Shown: positions 18,091 through 27,976, numbered from the stretch's first letter. The stretch is 64,000 nucleotides of DNA from JAAFHB01 sp963677935 (GCA_963677935.2 CAXXEH010000003.1:2480001-2544000), one strand, 5' to 3'. The notes: generated by a model from the sequence alone, not told the origin. Made by a program: numbers and translations.

Positions 18091-18157
18091 ACATTATTGG
18101 TTTTTGACAGTTATTTACTCGTAATCCAGCCCTGACGTATAGCCTACACCGTTGTAG
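18025..18157 (+). repeat. attC-like site 22 (as site 2)
   Basis: R'' GGCAATAAC pairs with GTTATTGCC at 17112; overlaps the start of the antisense gene. Core at 18151. Confidence 0.75.
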
Positions 18158-18535
18158 GCAACATTAATTTTGGGTTTCGGTTCTTTGAAGCGTCTGCCAT
18201 TGATGGACGAGCGGAGTTCGCGAAGTTTTCTTTTTGGCTTTGCATGGTGCTGAAGAGATCTGCCATTTGGTGAAATTGGTGGTACGCGGATTTTTTCCTT
18301 GTTTCTGCTCATCGCGGGAGGACGGATCTTCATTCGAAGGAAAATAAGTTCCTGTGAAAAGGAAATCTTGAATTGAATGTTTAGGCCACAGAAAAATGAA
18401 AATGTCGCCAACAACAGCAAAATACCCGCAAGCCGGGGGCGGAAACTCGTATTAAATAATATGTTATATTTGAAGTGCAGAAACTCGTTTGAGGTTCAGC
18501 GGATTAAAATCCCTGCCTGCGTGTATTTGCAAACG
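18152..18535 (+). repeat. R-cassette copy 9
   Basis: Variant GATGGACGAGCGG and GTTCCTGTG. Tandem with copy 10. Confidence 0.9.
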
Positions 18536-18541
18536 TTGTAG
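18407..18541 (+). repeat. attC-like site 23 (family B)
   Basis: R'' GCCAACAAC; core at 18535. Confidence 0.9.
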
Positions 18542-18556
18542 GCAACATTAATTTTG
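18526..18556 (+). promoter_or_regulatory. junction promoter (TTTG-N19-TAATTTTG)
   Basis: Same cross-junction arrangement as at 5103-5133. Confidence 0.45.
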
Positions 18557-18920
18557 GGTTTCGGTTCTTTGAAGCGTCTGCCATTGATGGACAAGCGGAG
18601 TTCGCGAAGTTTTCTTTTTGGCTTTGCATGGTGCTGAAGAGATCGGCCATTTGGTGAAATTGGTGGTACGCGGATTTTTTCCTTGTTTCTGCTCATCGCG
18701 GGAGGACGGATCTTCATTCGAAGGAAAATAAGTTCCGGTGAAAAAGAAATCATGAATTGAATGTTTAGGCCACAGAAAAATGAAAATGTCGCCAACAACA
18801 GCAAAATACCCGCAAGCCGGGAGTCGGAAACTCGTATTAAATAATATGTTATATTTGAAGTGCAGAAACTCGTTTGAGGTTCAGCGGGTTAAAATCCCTG
18901 CCTGCGTGTATTTGCAAACG
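18536..18920 (+). repeat. R-cassette copy 10
   Basis: Variant TTTAGGCC; GGGAGTCGG in the site. Confidence 0.9.
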
Positions 18921-18926
18921 TTGTAA
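18791..18926 (+). repeat. attC-like site 24 (family B)
   Basis: R'' GCCAACAAC; core GTT at 18920. Confidence 0.9.
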
Positions 18927-18974
18927 GCCATTTAAACGAGCGACACACCAGACGCTTAATTGACAGAAAATTAA

Positions 18975-19532
18975 TTGACAGTGATAAAATTTAAAACAAC
19001 AGAAATCGTAAATGGACAGCACCCAAACAAATCTCGGGGTGTAAAATTTCAATTGACAGATATTCTGTTGACTATTATCATTTTCCCACTTCGGCTTTTG
19101 ACCTTGTTCAATAAAGGTTATACAGTAGTCTCTGACAGTAATTGGGAATTCATGTTTTCAAAAGTTGATTTTAAGATTGAAAAACGTCTTGTAGCATTGA
19201 CCGGTTTTGACAATTGTATAGATTTCTATAATCTGGCTTCGACTGACAAAAAATTGAATAAAGTAATAAGTGGAAAAGTGTTTGGTAATTTTATATGCAA
19301 AATGGACAACGGTATTTTTTTACGACAATTTAAAAGCCCAAAGGACTGGCCAAATTCAAGGCTTGTTTATATTGGCTTTGACAATTATGAAATTATAACT
19401 GTGTCCAAATCAGATTCTAGTTGGGTTAACTGGACATACAATTTTATGGGGGATAAGCAAATCGATATTTTAACTGAGCACGGAGAAGGTTATAGTAAAA
19501 TATTGAGAATAGAACAGACACAGACAAATTGA
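18975..19532 (+). CDS. cassette 25: protein of unknown function
   Basis: 185 aa; no ATG lies near the start, so TTG at 18975 or GTG at 18981 would be used. One hydrophobic segment (LTDILLTIIIFPLRLLTLF, about residues 28-46) could be a membrane anchor, followed by a soluble part (NWEFMFSKVDFKIEKRLVAL...WVNWTYNFMGDKQIDIL). No family recognised. Confidence 0.5.
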   Translation: MTVIKFKTTEIVNGQHPNKSRGVKFQLTDILLTIIIFPLRLLTLFNKGYTVVSDSNWEFMFSKVDFKIEKRLVALTGFDNCIDFYNLASTDKKLNKVISGKVFGNFICKMDNGIFLRQFKSPKDWPNSRLVYIGFDNYEIITVSKSDSSWVNWTYNFMGDKQIDILTEHGEGYSKILRIEQTQTN

Positions 19533-19547
19533 GGACAAATGAAAACG

Positions 19548-19678
19548 GCTTACAACAGCAAAATACCCGCAAGTCGGGTTTCGTTGCTTCGTAGTCGGGA
19601 AATTAGTATTTGAAAAGCAACTCTCGTAGGAAGTTCATCGGGAAACTCCCGCCCTGCGTGTATTTGCGAACGTTATGT
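19548..19678 (+). repeat. attC-like site 25 (family C)
   Basis: R'' GCTTACAAC pairs with GTTGTAAGC at 18920. Core at 19672. Confidence 0.9.
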
Positions 19679-19703
19679 GCAACCAATACAAAGACTACAA
19701 ACT

Positions 19704-20204
19704 ATGAAAGCTTGGATAATAATATTTTTTTTTCTGTTTCTAAACAATGTACACGGACAAGAAAGCCTATTATACTATTCTGACGGAAGACTGAGAATTG
19801 ACACGACTCTATCGGTTGGAAATAATCGCTTAGGTGAATTAGTGAAAATTGAAAAATATATTTTACCGACATTATTCAACAGAATTGAGTATCCTGAAAT
19901 CTCAATAGAAAATAATATCCAAGGACTTTTAATCATAAAAGTGAATGTTAAGCCGTCTGAAATCATTGTTGAAAGCAAGATTATTAGAGGTATTGACCCT
20001 TGGATTGACAAGTCAGTTTTAAAAGCAATTGATAGTTTGAAATTTAGTATTCTAAACCTACTGAAAGAAAATAAGGAATTGAATTTTTACATTCCTATCA
20101 AATTTGAATTAGGGAAAAGTGAATTTGAAGAAAATATGCAGAAAAATAATGCCGTGACAAAGAAAGCCAACTTAAATACTCTACAAAGAATATTGATTAA
20201 ATAA
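19704..20204 (+). CDS. cassette 26: secreted protein with TonB-C-like domain
   Basis: 166 aa from the ATG at 19704. Signal peptide MKAWIIIFFFLFLNNVHGQ. Residues about 65-140 (FNRIEYPEISIENNIQGLLIIKVNVKP...KIIRGIDPWIDKSVLKAIDSLKF...FYIPIKFELG) follow the TonB C-terminal domain pattern (YPE-x-A-x-NIQG ... RGIDP-x-LD). Likely periplasmic. Confidence 0.8.
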   Translation: MKAWIIIFFFLFLNNVHGQESLLYYSDGRLRIDTTLSVGNNRLGELVKIEKYILPTLFNRIEYPEISIENNIQGLLIIKVNVKPSEIIVESKIIRGIDPWIDKSVLKAIDSLKFSILNLLKENKELNFYIPIKFELGKSEFEENMQKNNAVTKKANLNTLQRILIK

Positions 20205-20212
20205 ATTGGCAG

Positions 20213-20343
20213 CACATAACTTCAGCTACCCGTCAAGTGCGGCAGCAGTGGTTTTCGGGGTGTATCTTTCCGCTCAAGCTGCTTTTCGGCTTGACAGGAA
20301 ATCGCCCGCAGTCCGCACCTGCGTGTAGCTTCCTCCGTTGTAG
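20213..20343 (+). repeat. attC-like site 26 (family A)
   Basis: R'' GCACATAAC pairs with GTTATGTGC at 19672. Core at 20337. Confidence 0.95.
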
Positions 20344-20721
20344 GCAACATTAATTTTGGGTTTCGGTTCTTTGAAGCGTCTGCCATTGATGGACAAGCGG
20401 AGTTCGCGAAGTTTTCTTTTTGGCTTTGCATGGTGCTGAAGAGATCGGCCATTTGGTGAAATTGGTGGTACGCGGATTTTTTCCTTGTTTCTGCTCATCG
20501 CGGGAGGACGGATCTTCATTCGAAGGAAAATAAGTTCCGGTGAAAAGGAAATCTTGAATTGAATGATTCGGCCACAGAAAAATGAAAATGTCGCCAACAA
20601 CAGCAAAATACCCGCAAGCCGGGGGCGGAAACTCGTATTAAATAATATGTTATATTTGAAGTGCAGAAACTCGTTTGAGGTTCAGCGGATTAAAATCCCT
20701 GCCTGCGTGTATTTGCAAACG
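20338..20721 (+). repeat. R-cassette copy 11
   Basis: Variant ATTCGGCC. Immediately upstream of the T9SS-exported protein cassette. Confidence 0.9.
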
Positions 20722-20727
20722 TTATAG
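20593..20727 (+). repeat. attC-like site 27 (family B)
   Basis: R'' GCCAACAAC; core GTT at 20721. Confidence 0.9.
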
Positions 20728-20742
20728 CCAAGCTTATTTTTG
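20712..20742 (+). promoter_or_regulatory. junction promoter of cassette 28 (TTTG-N19-TATTTTTG)
   Basis: The -33 TTTG (20712-20715) comes from the R-cassette's site and the -7 TATTTTTG (20735-20742) from the coding cassette, at exactly the same offset (+14) from the core G as in R-cassettes. Start of transcription would fall about 50 bases before the gene. Confidence 0.5.
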
Positions 20743-20799
20743 ACAACCAGCAATATATAACCAAATCAATTCTTAGAAATCGATAAAATATGGCGCCCC

Positions 20800-22438
20800 A
20801 TGAGTACTATTTCCCAAAAGATATTTTTAATTATATTCTGGATTTCTATTCAGTACTTTGCATTGAACGCACAAGTTCTTAATCTTGATTCTCTATATAT
20901 TTCCAAGCCTTCAGATGCAGAAAGGGATGAGATTATTAGTTCATTTAATATTACTCTTAAGGATGGAGATGAGGTTCAAGCAAAATGGAGTTTGTATGAT
21001 CCTTATTACTTCAATCCTAATTCTACTAATCCGACAATCTATTCTTTGATTAATTCGTTAAGAGTTATTCGAGAACAAAAATTTAGTGAACCACTACCTT
21101 TTACAAATAATGCATATCAATATATGTTGTCACATTTTAAACTTGGAGGTATTGAACTGAGTTTACAAACCGGATACAATAGTGGAGGAAATAATCATCT
21201 ATATTTAAATGCCAATGCCGCTTTCTGGGATGGTAGAAGTTCAACAGATCCATTCACTCCTTCCCAATACTTTAGGATGTTTCCATATATTTATAAAATA
21301 CAATTATTACTACATGAATCACGTCATAGTGACCCGGATGATCCAGGTCATGATCCTAATATTGCTGGGAAAGACACCAGATTTGATTTTGAAGGAGCTT
21401 ATGCACGTGATGCTCTATATTATATGTGGGTATACAAATATGGGATCAATAATAATTCAACATTTAGAAAAACTGCTGTAAATTCTGCAATGTATACGCT
21501 TATGAATCGATTTGTAGAAATGCCACCAACACATTCAAATCCTAAAATTCAACAGTTGATTGATGAAATAATTCCAAAGATAAAAATTCAAGATGGGAAC
21601 AATCAGATCGCGGATATTGGATCTAATTTACCAAAATTATTACAAGTAAACGTTTATAATCCACTATTGGAAAATGAAATTTGGGACTCATCTATCAACA
21701 TACAATTCAGAGTAATCACAGTACCCAAAGGAGCAAAAGGGTATTCATTAAGTTCTGTTAATAGCACTACTAACTCAGGAGAACCAGCAGCTGTCAGCTT
21801 TAAACTTGGAGATAAAGCAGGCATTTATCTTGTTAGTGCTAATGCACCAACTTTAGGTAAAGATTCTGTAGTATTTACTTTTACGACCAAAGAGGTACCT
21901 ATTGCAAATGCTGGTACAGACCAGTCAGTAAATGAAGGGTCAGTTGTTACCTTAAATGGATCAGGGTCTTTTGATCTGAATGGGAATTCTCTCTTATTCA
22001 AATGGACATGATGGTATTGAATTGAGTTCCACAATTGTTACAAAACCAACGTTTATTGCACCAGAAGTGAAAACTGATACAATATTTTCCTTTTATCTAA
22101 CAGTCAATAATAGTATGGAAACCTCAGCTTCTGATAAAGTTTTGATAAAAGTGCAGAATGTTATTAAAGTCGGTAATACTGAAATATTCGAACCTGTTTT
22201 TAATATATATCCGAACCCTGCAACTGGAATAATAACACTTGAATTTAATCAAAATCAGAAGAAGGTAGCAAAGATTTTAGTTTTAAACATGGCTGGTGTT
22301 GAGATCTTTCGAAAGGAGTTGATTAATGTTGACAATTATAAACTTGATTTGTCTAATCAGGTAAGCGGCATCTACATACTAAAAGTAAACTTTGGTAATA
22401 GAGAATATAACAGCAAGATCGTATTAAAAAAGCAATAA
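20800..22438 (+). pseudogene. cassette 28: T9SS-exported HExxH-like protein with PKD-like domain, frameshifted
   Basis: Two frames cover one protein: 20800-22011 (signal peptide; LLLHESRHSDPDDPGHDP at about residues 167-184, an HExxH-like motif; then VPIANAGTDQSVNEGSVVTLNGSGSFD, a PKD/K319L-like domain) and 21980-22438 (DGIELSSTIVTKPTFIAPEVKTDT, the rest of that domain, then FNIYPNPATGIITLEF...GIYILKV..KIVLKKQ, a type IX secretion C-terminal sorting domain). The break lies after FKWT near 22005-22012 and needs a one-base shift. It is a real mutation, a sequencing error or, less likely, programmed. The sorting domain is strong evidence for Bacteroidota. Confidence 0.8.
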
Positions 22439-22537
22439 AAATGAACTCGACAAAATCAATATCAAAAAAATGTATTTATGATATTATTACTCATTTTTGA
22501 CATTTTGAAATATTTAATAATTATTGTATAAAAGCCT

Positions 22538-22669
22538 GGCTATAACTTCAGCTTGCGGTCAAGTCCGGCAGCACTGGGTTTCGGTGTGTATCTTTCCGTC
22601 CGGGCTGCTTTTCGGCTTGACAGGAAATCGCCCGCAATCCGTCCCTGCCGCAAGCTTCCTCCGTTGTAG
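22538..22669 (+). repeat. attC-like site 28 (family A variant)
   Basis: R'' GGCTATAAC pairs with GTTATAGCC at 20721. Both arms changed together: CAGCTTGCGG / CCGCAAGCTT instead of CAGCTACCCG / CGTGTAGCTT. Core at 22663. Confidence 0.9.
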
Positions 22670-22847
22670 GGCATATTAATCGCCAGTTGAAACGGCTTCG
22701 ATTATTGAAAAAGTTTTCAAATTGACTATTCCAAATGCTTTGGACAATTTCGCGGCTTGACAAAGGAATCATTTTACAGGTAAAATTAGATTTTAGTCTT
22801 CAGTTTTTGACAATTTCTCTTTTTTACGAGAGAGCCTTTTTTTAAAG

Positions 22848-23927
22848 ATGAAAATTATAAAAAATCATACATTCATGATACTAATTGACATATTCACTTC
22901 AGACAAAACTCAACCAGCAATTATTGGGGCAATTGTTGCGATTCTAGCAATATTTCTGCGAGATTTAATTATTCAATTATGGTTTGAAAACCGAAAATCT
23001 AAAAAAGATGAACTTATAATATTTAGGCAATATGCAGATCCTCTTTCAAATGCGACGATGAGCCTGCTTTGGAGATTGAATGAAATATTTGTTCAAAAGC
23101 ATAAAAGCTCATACTTGTTTTTGAAAAACACAACTGATTACGCTCAATATAAACGTTTGTCAACTATTTATAGATTAGCTTCATTATTAGGTTGGTTGCA
23201 TGCTTTTAAGAAAGAATTAGCATTGCTAAAAACAAAAAATCATGATCAATTGCAGGAGATAAAAAGTGCGATAAACGATTTTAGTTCTGCATTAGCTGAC
23301 GGGACTCATGTTGAATCAGAAAGACTTAAAGGACTAATAGATTTGTGGAATTTTAATTTTAAAGATTGCCAGACAAATAGTATTGTAGCGTCTTTAATTG
23401 ATAATGAAATAAAAGATTTTATTACGAAAAGAGGATTCCAGAGTGCAACCGAATTGACAAATGATGATCAAATAATACTGTGTAGATTGATTGCAAATGA
23501 AATGTCAGAAAATTACAGAGTTGATCTGGTTCCTGAGCAAATAATTAAGCAAACTTCAGCCCAAGCAATTCAACATTGTTCATTGAAAGAATCATGGATA
23601 TATAGAGATTGGCAGGATGCAATAGGCGATTTAATGCTAAAGGAAAACAGCCATATATCAAGACAATTTGATATAATTGGGTTCTATGAATTTGATAAAA
23701 AATTTAAAAGTGTTGATAGCGAAGATATAAAATGGTTTCTGAGAATTGAGAATGTATTTATTGATTTGGATGTTACAGGAGCGAATAAATCTGATATGCG
23801 CCTAGATCAAATAAAAAATATCGTTAAAGCTACATCAAACTTAATGATTGCCTTAACCAATAATGATAAACAACGAAAAATTTTAATGAGTAAAACTATA
23901 GAATTGGCGAACAGATTAAGAAATTAA
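22848..23927 (+). CDS. cassette 29: membrane-anchored protein of unknown function
   Basis: 359 aa (or 350 from the second ATG at 22875). One N-terminal helix (TQPAIIGAIVAILAIFLRDLIIQLW, about residues 24-48) followed by a helical cytosolic domain: RKSKKDELIIFRQYADPLSNATMSLLWRLNEIF, RLASLLGWLHAFKKELALL. A hydrophobic anchor plus large alpha-helical domain is common among putative Abi/effector proteins, but no family is recognised. Expression may come from inside the 180-base leader. Confidence 0.6.
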   Translation: MKIIKNHTFMILIDIFTSDKTQPAIIGAIVAILAIFLRDLIIQLWFENRKSKKDELIIFRQYADPLSNATMSLLWRLNEIFVQKHKSSYLFLKNTTDYAQYKRLSTIYRLASLLGWLHAFKKELALLKTKNHDQLQEIKSAINDFSSALADGTHVESERLKGLIDLWNFNFKDCQTNSIVASLIDNEIKDFITKRGFQSATELTNDDQIILCRLIANEMSENYRVDLVPEQIIKQTSAQAIQHCSLKESWIYRDWQDAIGDLMLKENSHISRQFDIIGFYEFDKKFKSVDSEDIKWFLRIENVFIDLDVTGANKSDMRLDQIKNIVKATSNLMIALTNNDKQRKILMSKTIELANRLRN

Positions 23928-23950
23928 CTCTTTGGGATCAATCAAATACG

Positions 23951-24081
23951 CCCTACAACTTCAGCTACCCGCAAGCCGGGTTTTGGTGGCTCGTTGACAG
24001 GAAATTAGTATTTTGAAAGGCGGCTTATCGTGGACAATTTATCGGGAAACCCCGGCCTGCGTGTAGCTTCCTCCGTTGTAG
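23951..24081 (+). repeat. attC-like site 29 (family C)
   Basis: R'' CCCTACAAC pairs with GTTGTAGGG at 22663. Core at 24075. Confidence 0.9.
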
Positions 24082-24459
24082 GCAACATTAATTTTGGGTT
24101 TCAGTTCTTTGAAGCGTCTGCCGTTGATGGACAAGCGGAGTTCGCGAAGTTTTCTTTTTGGCTTTGCATAGCGCTGAAGAGATCTGCCATTTGGTGAAAT
24201 TGGCGGTACGCGGATTTTTTCCTTGTTTCTGCTCATCGCGGGAGGACGGATCTTCATTCGAAGGAAAATAAGTTCCGGTGAAAAGGAAATCTTGAATTGA
24301 ATGATTCGGCCACAGAAAAATGAAAATGTCGCCAACAACAGCAAAATACCCGCAAGCCGGGGGCGGAAACTCGTATTAAATAATATGTTATATTTGAAGT
24401 GCAGAAACTCGTTTGAGGTTCAGCGGATTAAAATCCCTGCCTGCGTGTATTTGCAAACG
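24076..24459 (+). repeat. R-cassette copy 12
   Basis: Variants TTTCAGTTC and GCCGTTGATGG. Tandem with copy 13. Confidence 0.9.
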
Positions 24460-24465
24460 TTGTAG
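24331..24465 (+). repeat. attC-like site 30 (family B)
   Basis: R'' GCCAACAAC; core at 24459. Confidence 0.9.
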
Positions 24466-24480
24466 GCAACATTAATTTTG
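24450..24480 (+). promoter_or_regulatory. junction promoter (TTTG-N19-TAATTTTG)
   Basis: Same cross-junction arrangement as at 5103-5133. Confidence 0.45.
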
Positions 24481-24844
24481 GGTTTCGGTTCTTTGAAGCG
24501 TCTGCCATTGATGGACGAGCGGAGTTCGCGAAGTTTTCTTTTTGGCTTTGCATGGTGCTGAAGAGATCGGCCATTTGGTGAAATTGGCGGTACGCGAATT
24601 TTCTCCTTGTTTCTGCTCATCGCGGGAGGACGGATCTTCATTCGAAGGAAAATAAGTTCCGGTGAAAAGGAAATCTTGAATTGAATGTTTCGGCCACAGA
24701 AAAATGAAAATGTCGCCAACAACAGCAAAATACCCGCAAGCCGGGAGTCGGAAACTCGTATTAAATAATATGTTATATTTGAAGTGCAGAAACTCGTTTG
24801 AGGTTCAGCGGGTTAAAATCCCTGCCTGCGTGTATTTGCAAACG
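24460..24844 (+). repeat. R-cassette copy 13
   Basis: Subtype GACGAGCGG + GCGAATTTTCTCC, shared with copy 18. Confidence 0.9.
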
Positions 24845-24850
24845 TTGTGG
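24715..24850 (+). repeat. attC-like site 31 (family B)
   Basis: R'' GCCAACAAC; core GTT at 24844. Confidence 0.9.
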
Positions 24851-25318
24851 GCCAGTTTATTCGCTCATTGAAACGGTATTGGTTTTGACAGGTTTTTAAA
24901 ATTGACTTTTCGAGCGGGTTGAGAGAATTTCGGGGTTTGACAGAGCCAGGCTGTTTGATTTTTTTTTGGAATTTTGGTTTTTATGTTTTCGGTTTTGACA
25001 GGCTCTCGCATTTTGAGAGAGACGAATTCTTGGAGAGATTTTTAAAAATTGGTTTTTAGGTCGGTGCGGTTTGACAGATTTTCGCTTTTTGAGAGGCAGT
25101 TCCGACTAAAACGTTCATTTTCAACTTGACAGAGACTACAACTGGAAACGTTTTTGCGGACAAAGTTTTTAACTTCGTGGACACGTTAGCGGAGAAATTA
25201 GCGAAAAATATGGGTGAGAGTATTTTGTAATTTGACTCGGAATTTATTGATCGACAGCAATTATTAGTGATTTACAAAAAGACAAAATATGCAAATGTTT
25301 CAAGTGACCGAAAACCGG
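24845..25318 (+). other. cassette 32: ORF-less cassette of the GAAACGG/GAGAG leader family
   Basis: No gene is visible on either strand. The sequence (TTCGCTCATTGAAACGG..., GTTTTGACAGG, repeated TTTTGAGAGAG, AACGTTCATTTTCAACTTG) is related to 40496-40941, 44259-44510 and 50927-51260. It may be a decayed cassette, a regulatory RNA or a promoter cassette. Confidence 0.6.
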
Positions 25319-25449
25319 CCCCACAACATCAGCTACCCGCAAGTCCGGCAGCAGTGGTTTTCAGAGTGCATCTTTCCGCTCAGGCAGTTTTTCGGCTTGA
25401 CAGGAAATCGCCCGCAATCCGCCCCTGCGTGTAGCTTCCTACGTTGTAG
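25319..25449 (+). repeat. attC-like site 32 (family A)
   Basis: R'' CCCCACAAC; seven of nine bases match the complement of GTTGTGGGC at 24844 in register, with one extra C. Core at 25443. Confidence 0.85.
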
Positions 25450-25828
25450 GCAACATTAATTTTGGGTTTCGGTTCTTTGAAGCGTCGGCCATTGATGGAC
25501 AAGCGGAGTTCGCGAAGTTTTCTTTTTGGCTTTGCATGGCGCTGAAGAGATCTGCCATTTGGTGAAATTGGTGGTACGCGGATTTTTTCCTTGTTTCTGC
25601 TCATCGCGGGAGGACGGTTCTTCATTCGAAGGAAAATAAGTTCCGGTGAAAAAGAAATCATGAATTGAATGTTTAGGCCACAGAAAAATGAAAATGTCGC
25701 CAACAACAGCAAAATACCCGCAAGCCGGGGGTCGGAAACTCGTATTAAATAATATGTTATATTTGAAGTGCAGAAACTCGTTTGAGGTTCAGCGGATTAA
25801 AATCCCTGCCTGCGTGTATTTGCAAACG
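25444..25828 (+). repeat. R-cassette copy 14
   Basis: Variant GCGTCGGCCATTG; TTTAGGCC. Confidence 0.9.
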
Positions 25829-25834
25829 TTAGCG
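25699..25834 (+). repeat. attC-like site 33 (family B)
   Basis: R'' GCCAACAAC; core GTT at 25828. Confidence 0.9.
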
Positions 25835-25870
25835 GTTATTGAAAAAAAACGACCTTGCAAATATTAATTT

Positions 25871-26290
25871 ATGAATAACGAATTTTACATCTCGACAGAT
25901 AAAGAAAGGCTTGATATCAAGTTGATTCATGATTTCTTAAATAATGATTCCTATTGGGCTAAAGGTCGAAGTGAAGAGACGATTCGAAAATCTATTAATA
26001 ATTCACTTTGTTTTGGAGTTTATAATGGTTCTCAGCAAATTGGGTTTGCTCGAGTTGTAACTGATTATGCAGTTTTTGCATGGATTTTAGATGTTTTTAT
26101 CTTGAAAGAGTTTAGAAAACAAGCTTTGGGAGTAAAACTAATGGAATCAATAATGAATCATAATGAATTACAGAATCTTCAACGTTGGGGATTAGCAACA
26201 GATGATGCACATGGATTGTATGAAAAGTTTGGATTTGAATTAATTAAGCGACCAGAGATATTTATGGAATCTGTATCAACTCCAAATTAA
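25871..26290 (+). CDS. cassette 34, gene 1: GNAT-family acetyltransferase
   Basis: 139 aa. GNAT fold: YWAKGRSEETIRKSI, FGVYNGSQQIGFARVVTDYAVFAWILDVFILKEFRKQALGVKLMESIM (acetyl-CoA site, with QALG in place of the usual Q/RxxGxG/A), and YEKFGFELI near the end. Similar to small Bacteroidota GNATs of unknown substrate. First of two GNAT genes in one cassette, 10 bases apart. Confidence 0.85.
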   Translation: MNNEFYISTDKERLDIKLIHDFLNNDSYWAKGRSEETIRKSINNSLCFGVYNGSQQIGFARVVTDYAVFAWILDVFILKEFRKQALGVKLMESIMNHNELQNLQRWGLATDDAHGLYEKFGFELIKRPEIFMESVSTPN

Positions 26291-26300
26291 TAGAATAGCA

Positions 26301-26861
26301 ATGAAAATAGAACCAAGAGAAATATTAGACAAACAAGGAAACCGAATAGTAATAAGAGAAGGCAGGATATCCGATTCGGAAGAATTACAAAAATGTGTTA
26401 AATCATATCTCAAAAGCAAACAGATTCCTCTCACAGAATTAGAGTTTAATGTTTTAGCTAAAAACCATGAAGAATGGATTAAAAAGTTCATAGATGGAAA
26501 AAATGATTTGCTATTGATTGCAGAACAAAATGGAACTATTGTCGGAAATGTAGACTTAATGATTAATGGTCGTCAAATGCTGAAACATACTGGTTATATA
26601 GGTATGGGAATTCATGAAGATTGGCAGGGACAAGGAATTGGGACAGCAATGTTTAAAATACTTGTTAATTGGGTTGATAATAATCCAGATATTGAGATTC
26701 TTTGGTTACAGGTTTTCAGTAATAATGAGAAAGGATTACGTTTATATTCAAACTTGGGATTTGAAGAAACAGGTAGACAGAAAGGATTTATTAAAACAGA
26801 ATCAGGAGAGTATATTGATAATGTAATAATGACGAGAAATATAAAAACAACAAACCGCTAA
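26301..26861 (+). CDS. cassette 34, gene 2: GNAT-family acetyltransferase
   Basis: 186 aa. GNAT domain with IGMGIHEDWQGQGIGTAMFKILVNW (canonical QGQGIG acetyl-CoA loop, about residues 110-117) and LRLYSNLGFEETGRQKGFIK. Resembles RimI/RimJ-like or aminoglycoside-type N-acetyltransferases of broad family; substrate unknown. Its end lies in the R'' of the cassette, so the two-gene unit fills the cassette completely. Confidence 0.9.
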   Translation: MKIEPREILDKQGNRIVIREGRISDSEELQKCVKSYLKSKQIPLTELEFNVLAKNHEEWIKKFIDGKNDLLLIAEQNGTIVGNVDLMINGRQMLKHTGYIGMGIHEDWQGQGIGTAMFKILVNWVDNNPDIEILWLQVFSNNEKGLRLYSNLGFEETGRQKGFIKTESGEYIDNVIMTRNIKTTNR

Positions 26862-26987
26862 CAACGGGTATAATCAATGGCGGGGGTTGTAGCGCATTCA
26901 ACACCTCGTCTCGCAGGTAGCGTCTGTAACGTGGGATAGGAACGCGTCCACGAAGTCCGCCACTGCTCATACCCGCGACCGTTATAG
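26854..26987 (+). repeat. attC-like site 34 (unique type)
   Basis: R'' ACCGCTAAC pairs with GTTAGCGGT at 25828. Arms ACGGGTAT / ATACCCGCGACC and GGCGGGGGT.. / ..CCGCCACT, unlike the other families. Core at 26981. Confidence 0.85.
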
Positions 26988-27006
26988 CCCAGTTAAAAAT
27001 GACACT

Positions 27007-27798
27007 ATGCGAACATTTATTGTAGATGCATTTACTGACAGACCATATTCTGGTAATCCAGCTGGAGTCTGTATTTTGGATTATTTGTTGCCAGACAATT
27101 TAATGGCTAAGATTGCACGAGAGATAAACCATTCAGAAACAGCATTCTTATTTATTCAAGGTGACACATATTCGCTGAGATGGTTCACTCCAAAAACTGA
27201 GGTTAACATATGTGGACATGCGACTCTTGCGACTGCTCATATTTTGTATGAGACAGGTTTACTCGGAACTGATAAGCAGATTAAATTTGAGACTAAAAGT
27301 GGGATATTGAAGGCAAATTTTACGAATGAGATGATTGAATTAGATTTTCCTCAATTGTTTGTAGAGACATGTGAGAGTAATGAGATTATAGAAAAAGCTT
27401 TCGATATCAAACCCAAATATATTGGCAAAAGTGAAAAGCGTTACTTGATAGAGATTGATAATGTAGAAAAATTAAAAGACATAAAACCCGACTTTCATCT
27501 ATTGCAGAAATCAGATAGAGGCGGATTTATGATTACTGCTAAATCACATGACAAATACGATTTTTATTCAAGGTTTTTTGTGCCAGGAGTTGGGATAAAT
27601 GAAGACCCAGTAACAGGTTCTTCCCATTGTTATCTTGCTCCATATTGGTCGCAAAAATTGGATAAACGGAAAATGTTAGCTTTTCAAGCATCTGAGAGAA
27701 CAGGAATAATAGAGTGTGAGCTTGCTGAGAATAGTCGAGTTTTGTTGCGTGGAAATGCAATTACAATGAATGAGATGAAAATTGGATGGAAAAATTGA
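27007..27798 (+). CDS. cassette 35: PhzF-family isomerase
   Basis: 263 aa. Starts MRTFIVDAFTDRPYSGNPAGVC, the PhzF hallmark. The catalytic Glu is in HSETAF (about residue 45). Further hallmarks are LRWFTPKTEVNICGHATLATAHIL and EDPVTGSSHCYLAPYW. Fold of diaminopimelate epimerase; acts in the cytosol on an unknown small molecule. Complete length for the family. Confidence 0.92.
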   Translation: MRTFIVDAFTDRPYSGNPAGVCILDYLLPDNLMAKIAREINHSETAFLFIQGDTYSLRWFTPKTEVNICGHATLATAHILYETGLLGTDKQIKFETKSGILKANFTNEMIELDFPQLFVETCESNEIIEKAFDIKPKYIGKSEKRYLIEIDNVEKLKDIKPDFHLLQKSDRGGFMITAKSHDKYDFYSRFFVPGVGINEDPVTGSSHCYLAPYWSQKLDKRKMLAFQASERTGIIECELAENSRVLLRGNAITMNEMKIGWKN

Positions 27799-27804
27799 AA
27801 ACCG

Positions 27805-27938
27805 GGCTATAACAAAAAATATATGACAATTGCGGTTACCGTGGTACGCGGTTCACAGCTTTCCGCACCGGCTCCCGTAGCTCGCGTACGGTGGAGCGCC
27901 CGAAAATCCGCAACTGCATATATTTCAGTACGTTATAG
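27805..27938 (+). repeat. attC-like site 35 (family D)
   Basis: R'' GGCTATAAC pairs with GTTATAGCC at 26981. Core at 27932. Confidence 0.95.
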
Positions 27939-27976
27939 CCAAGTTTAGGACGACCACCGTAACAATAGAGAATAAA

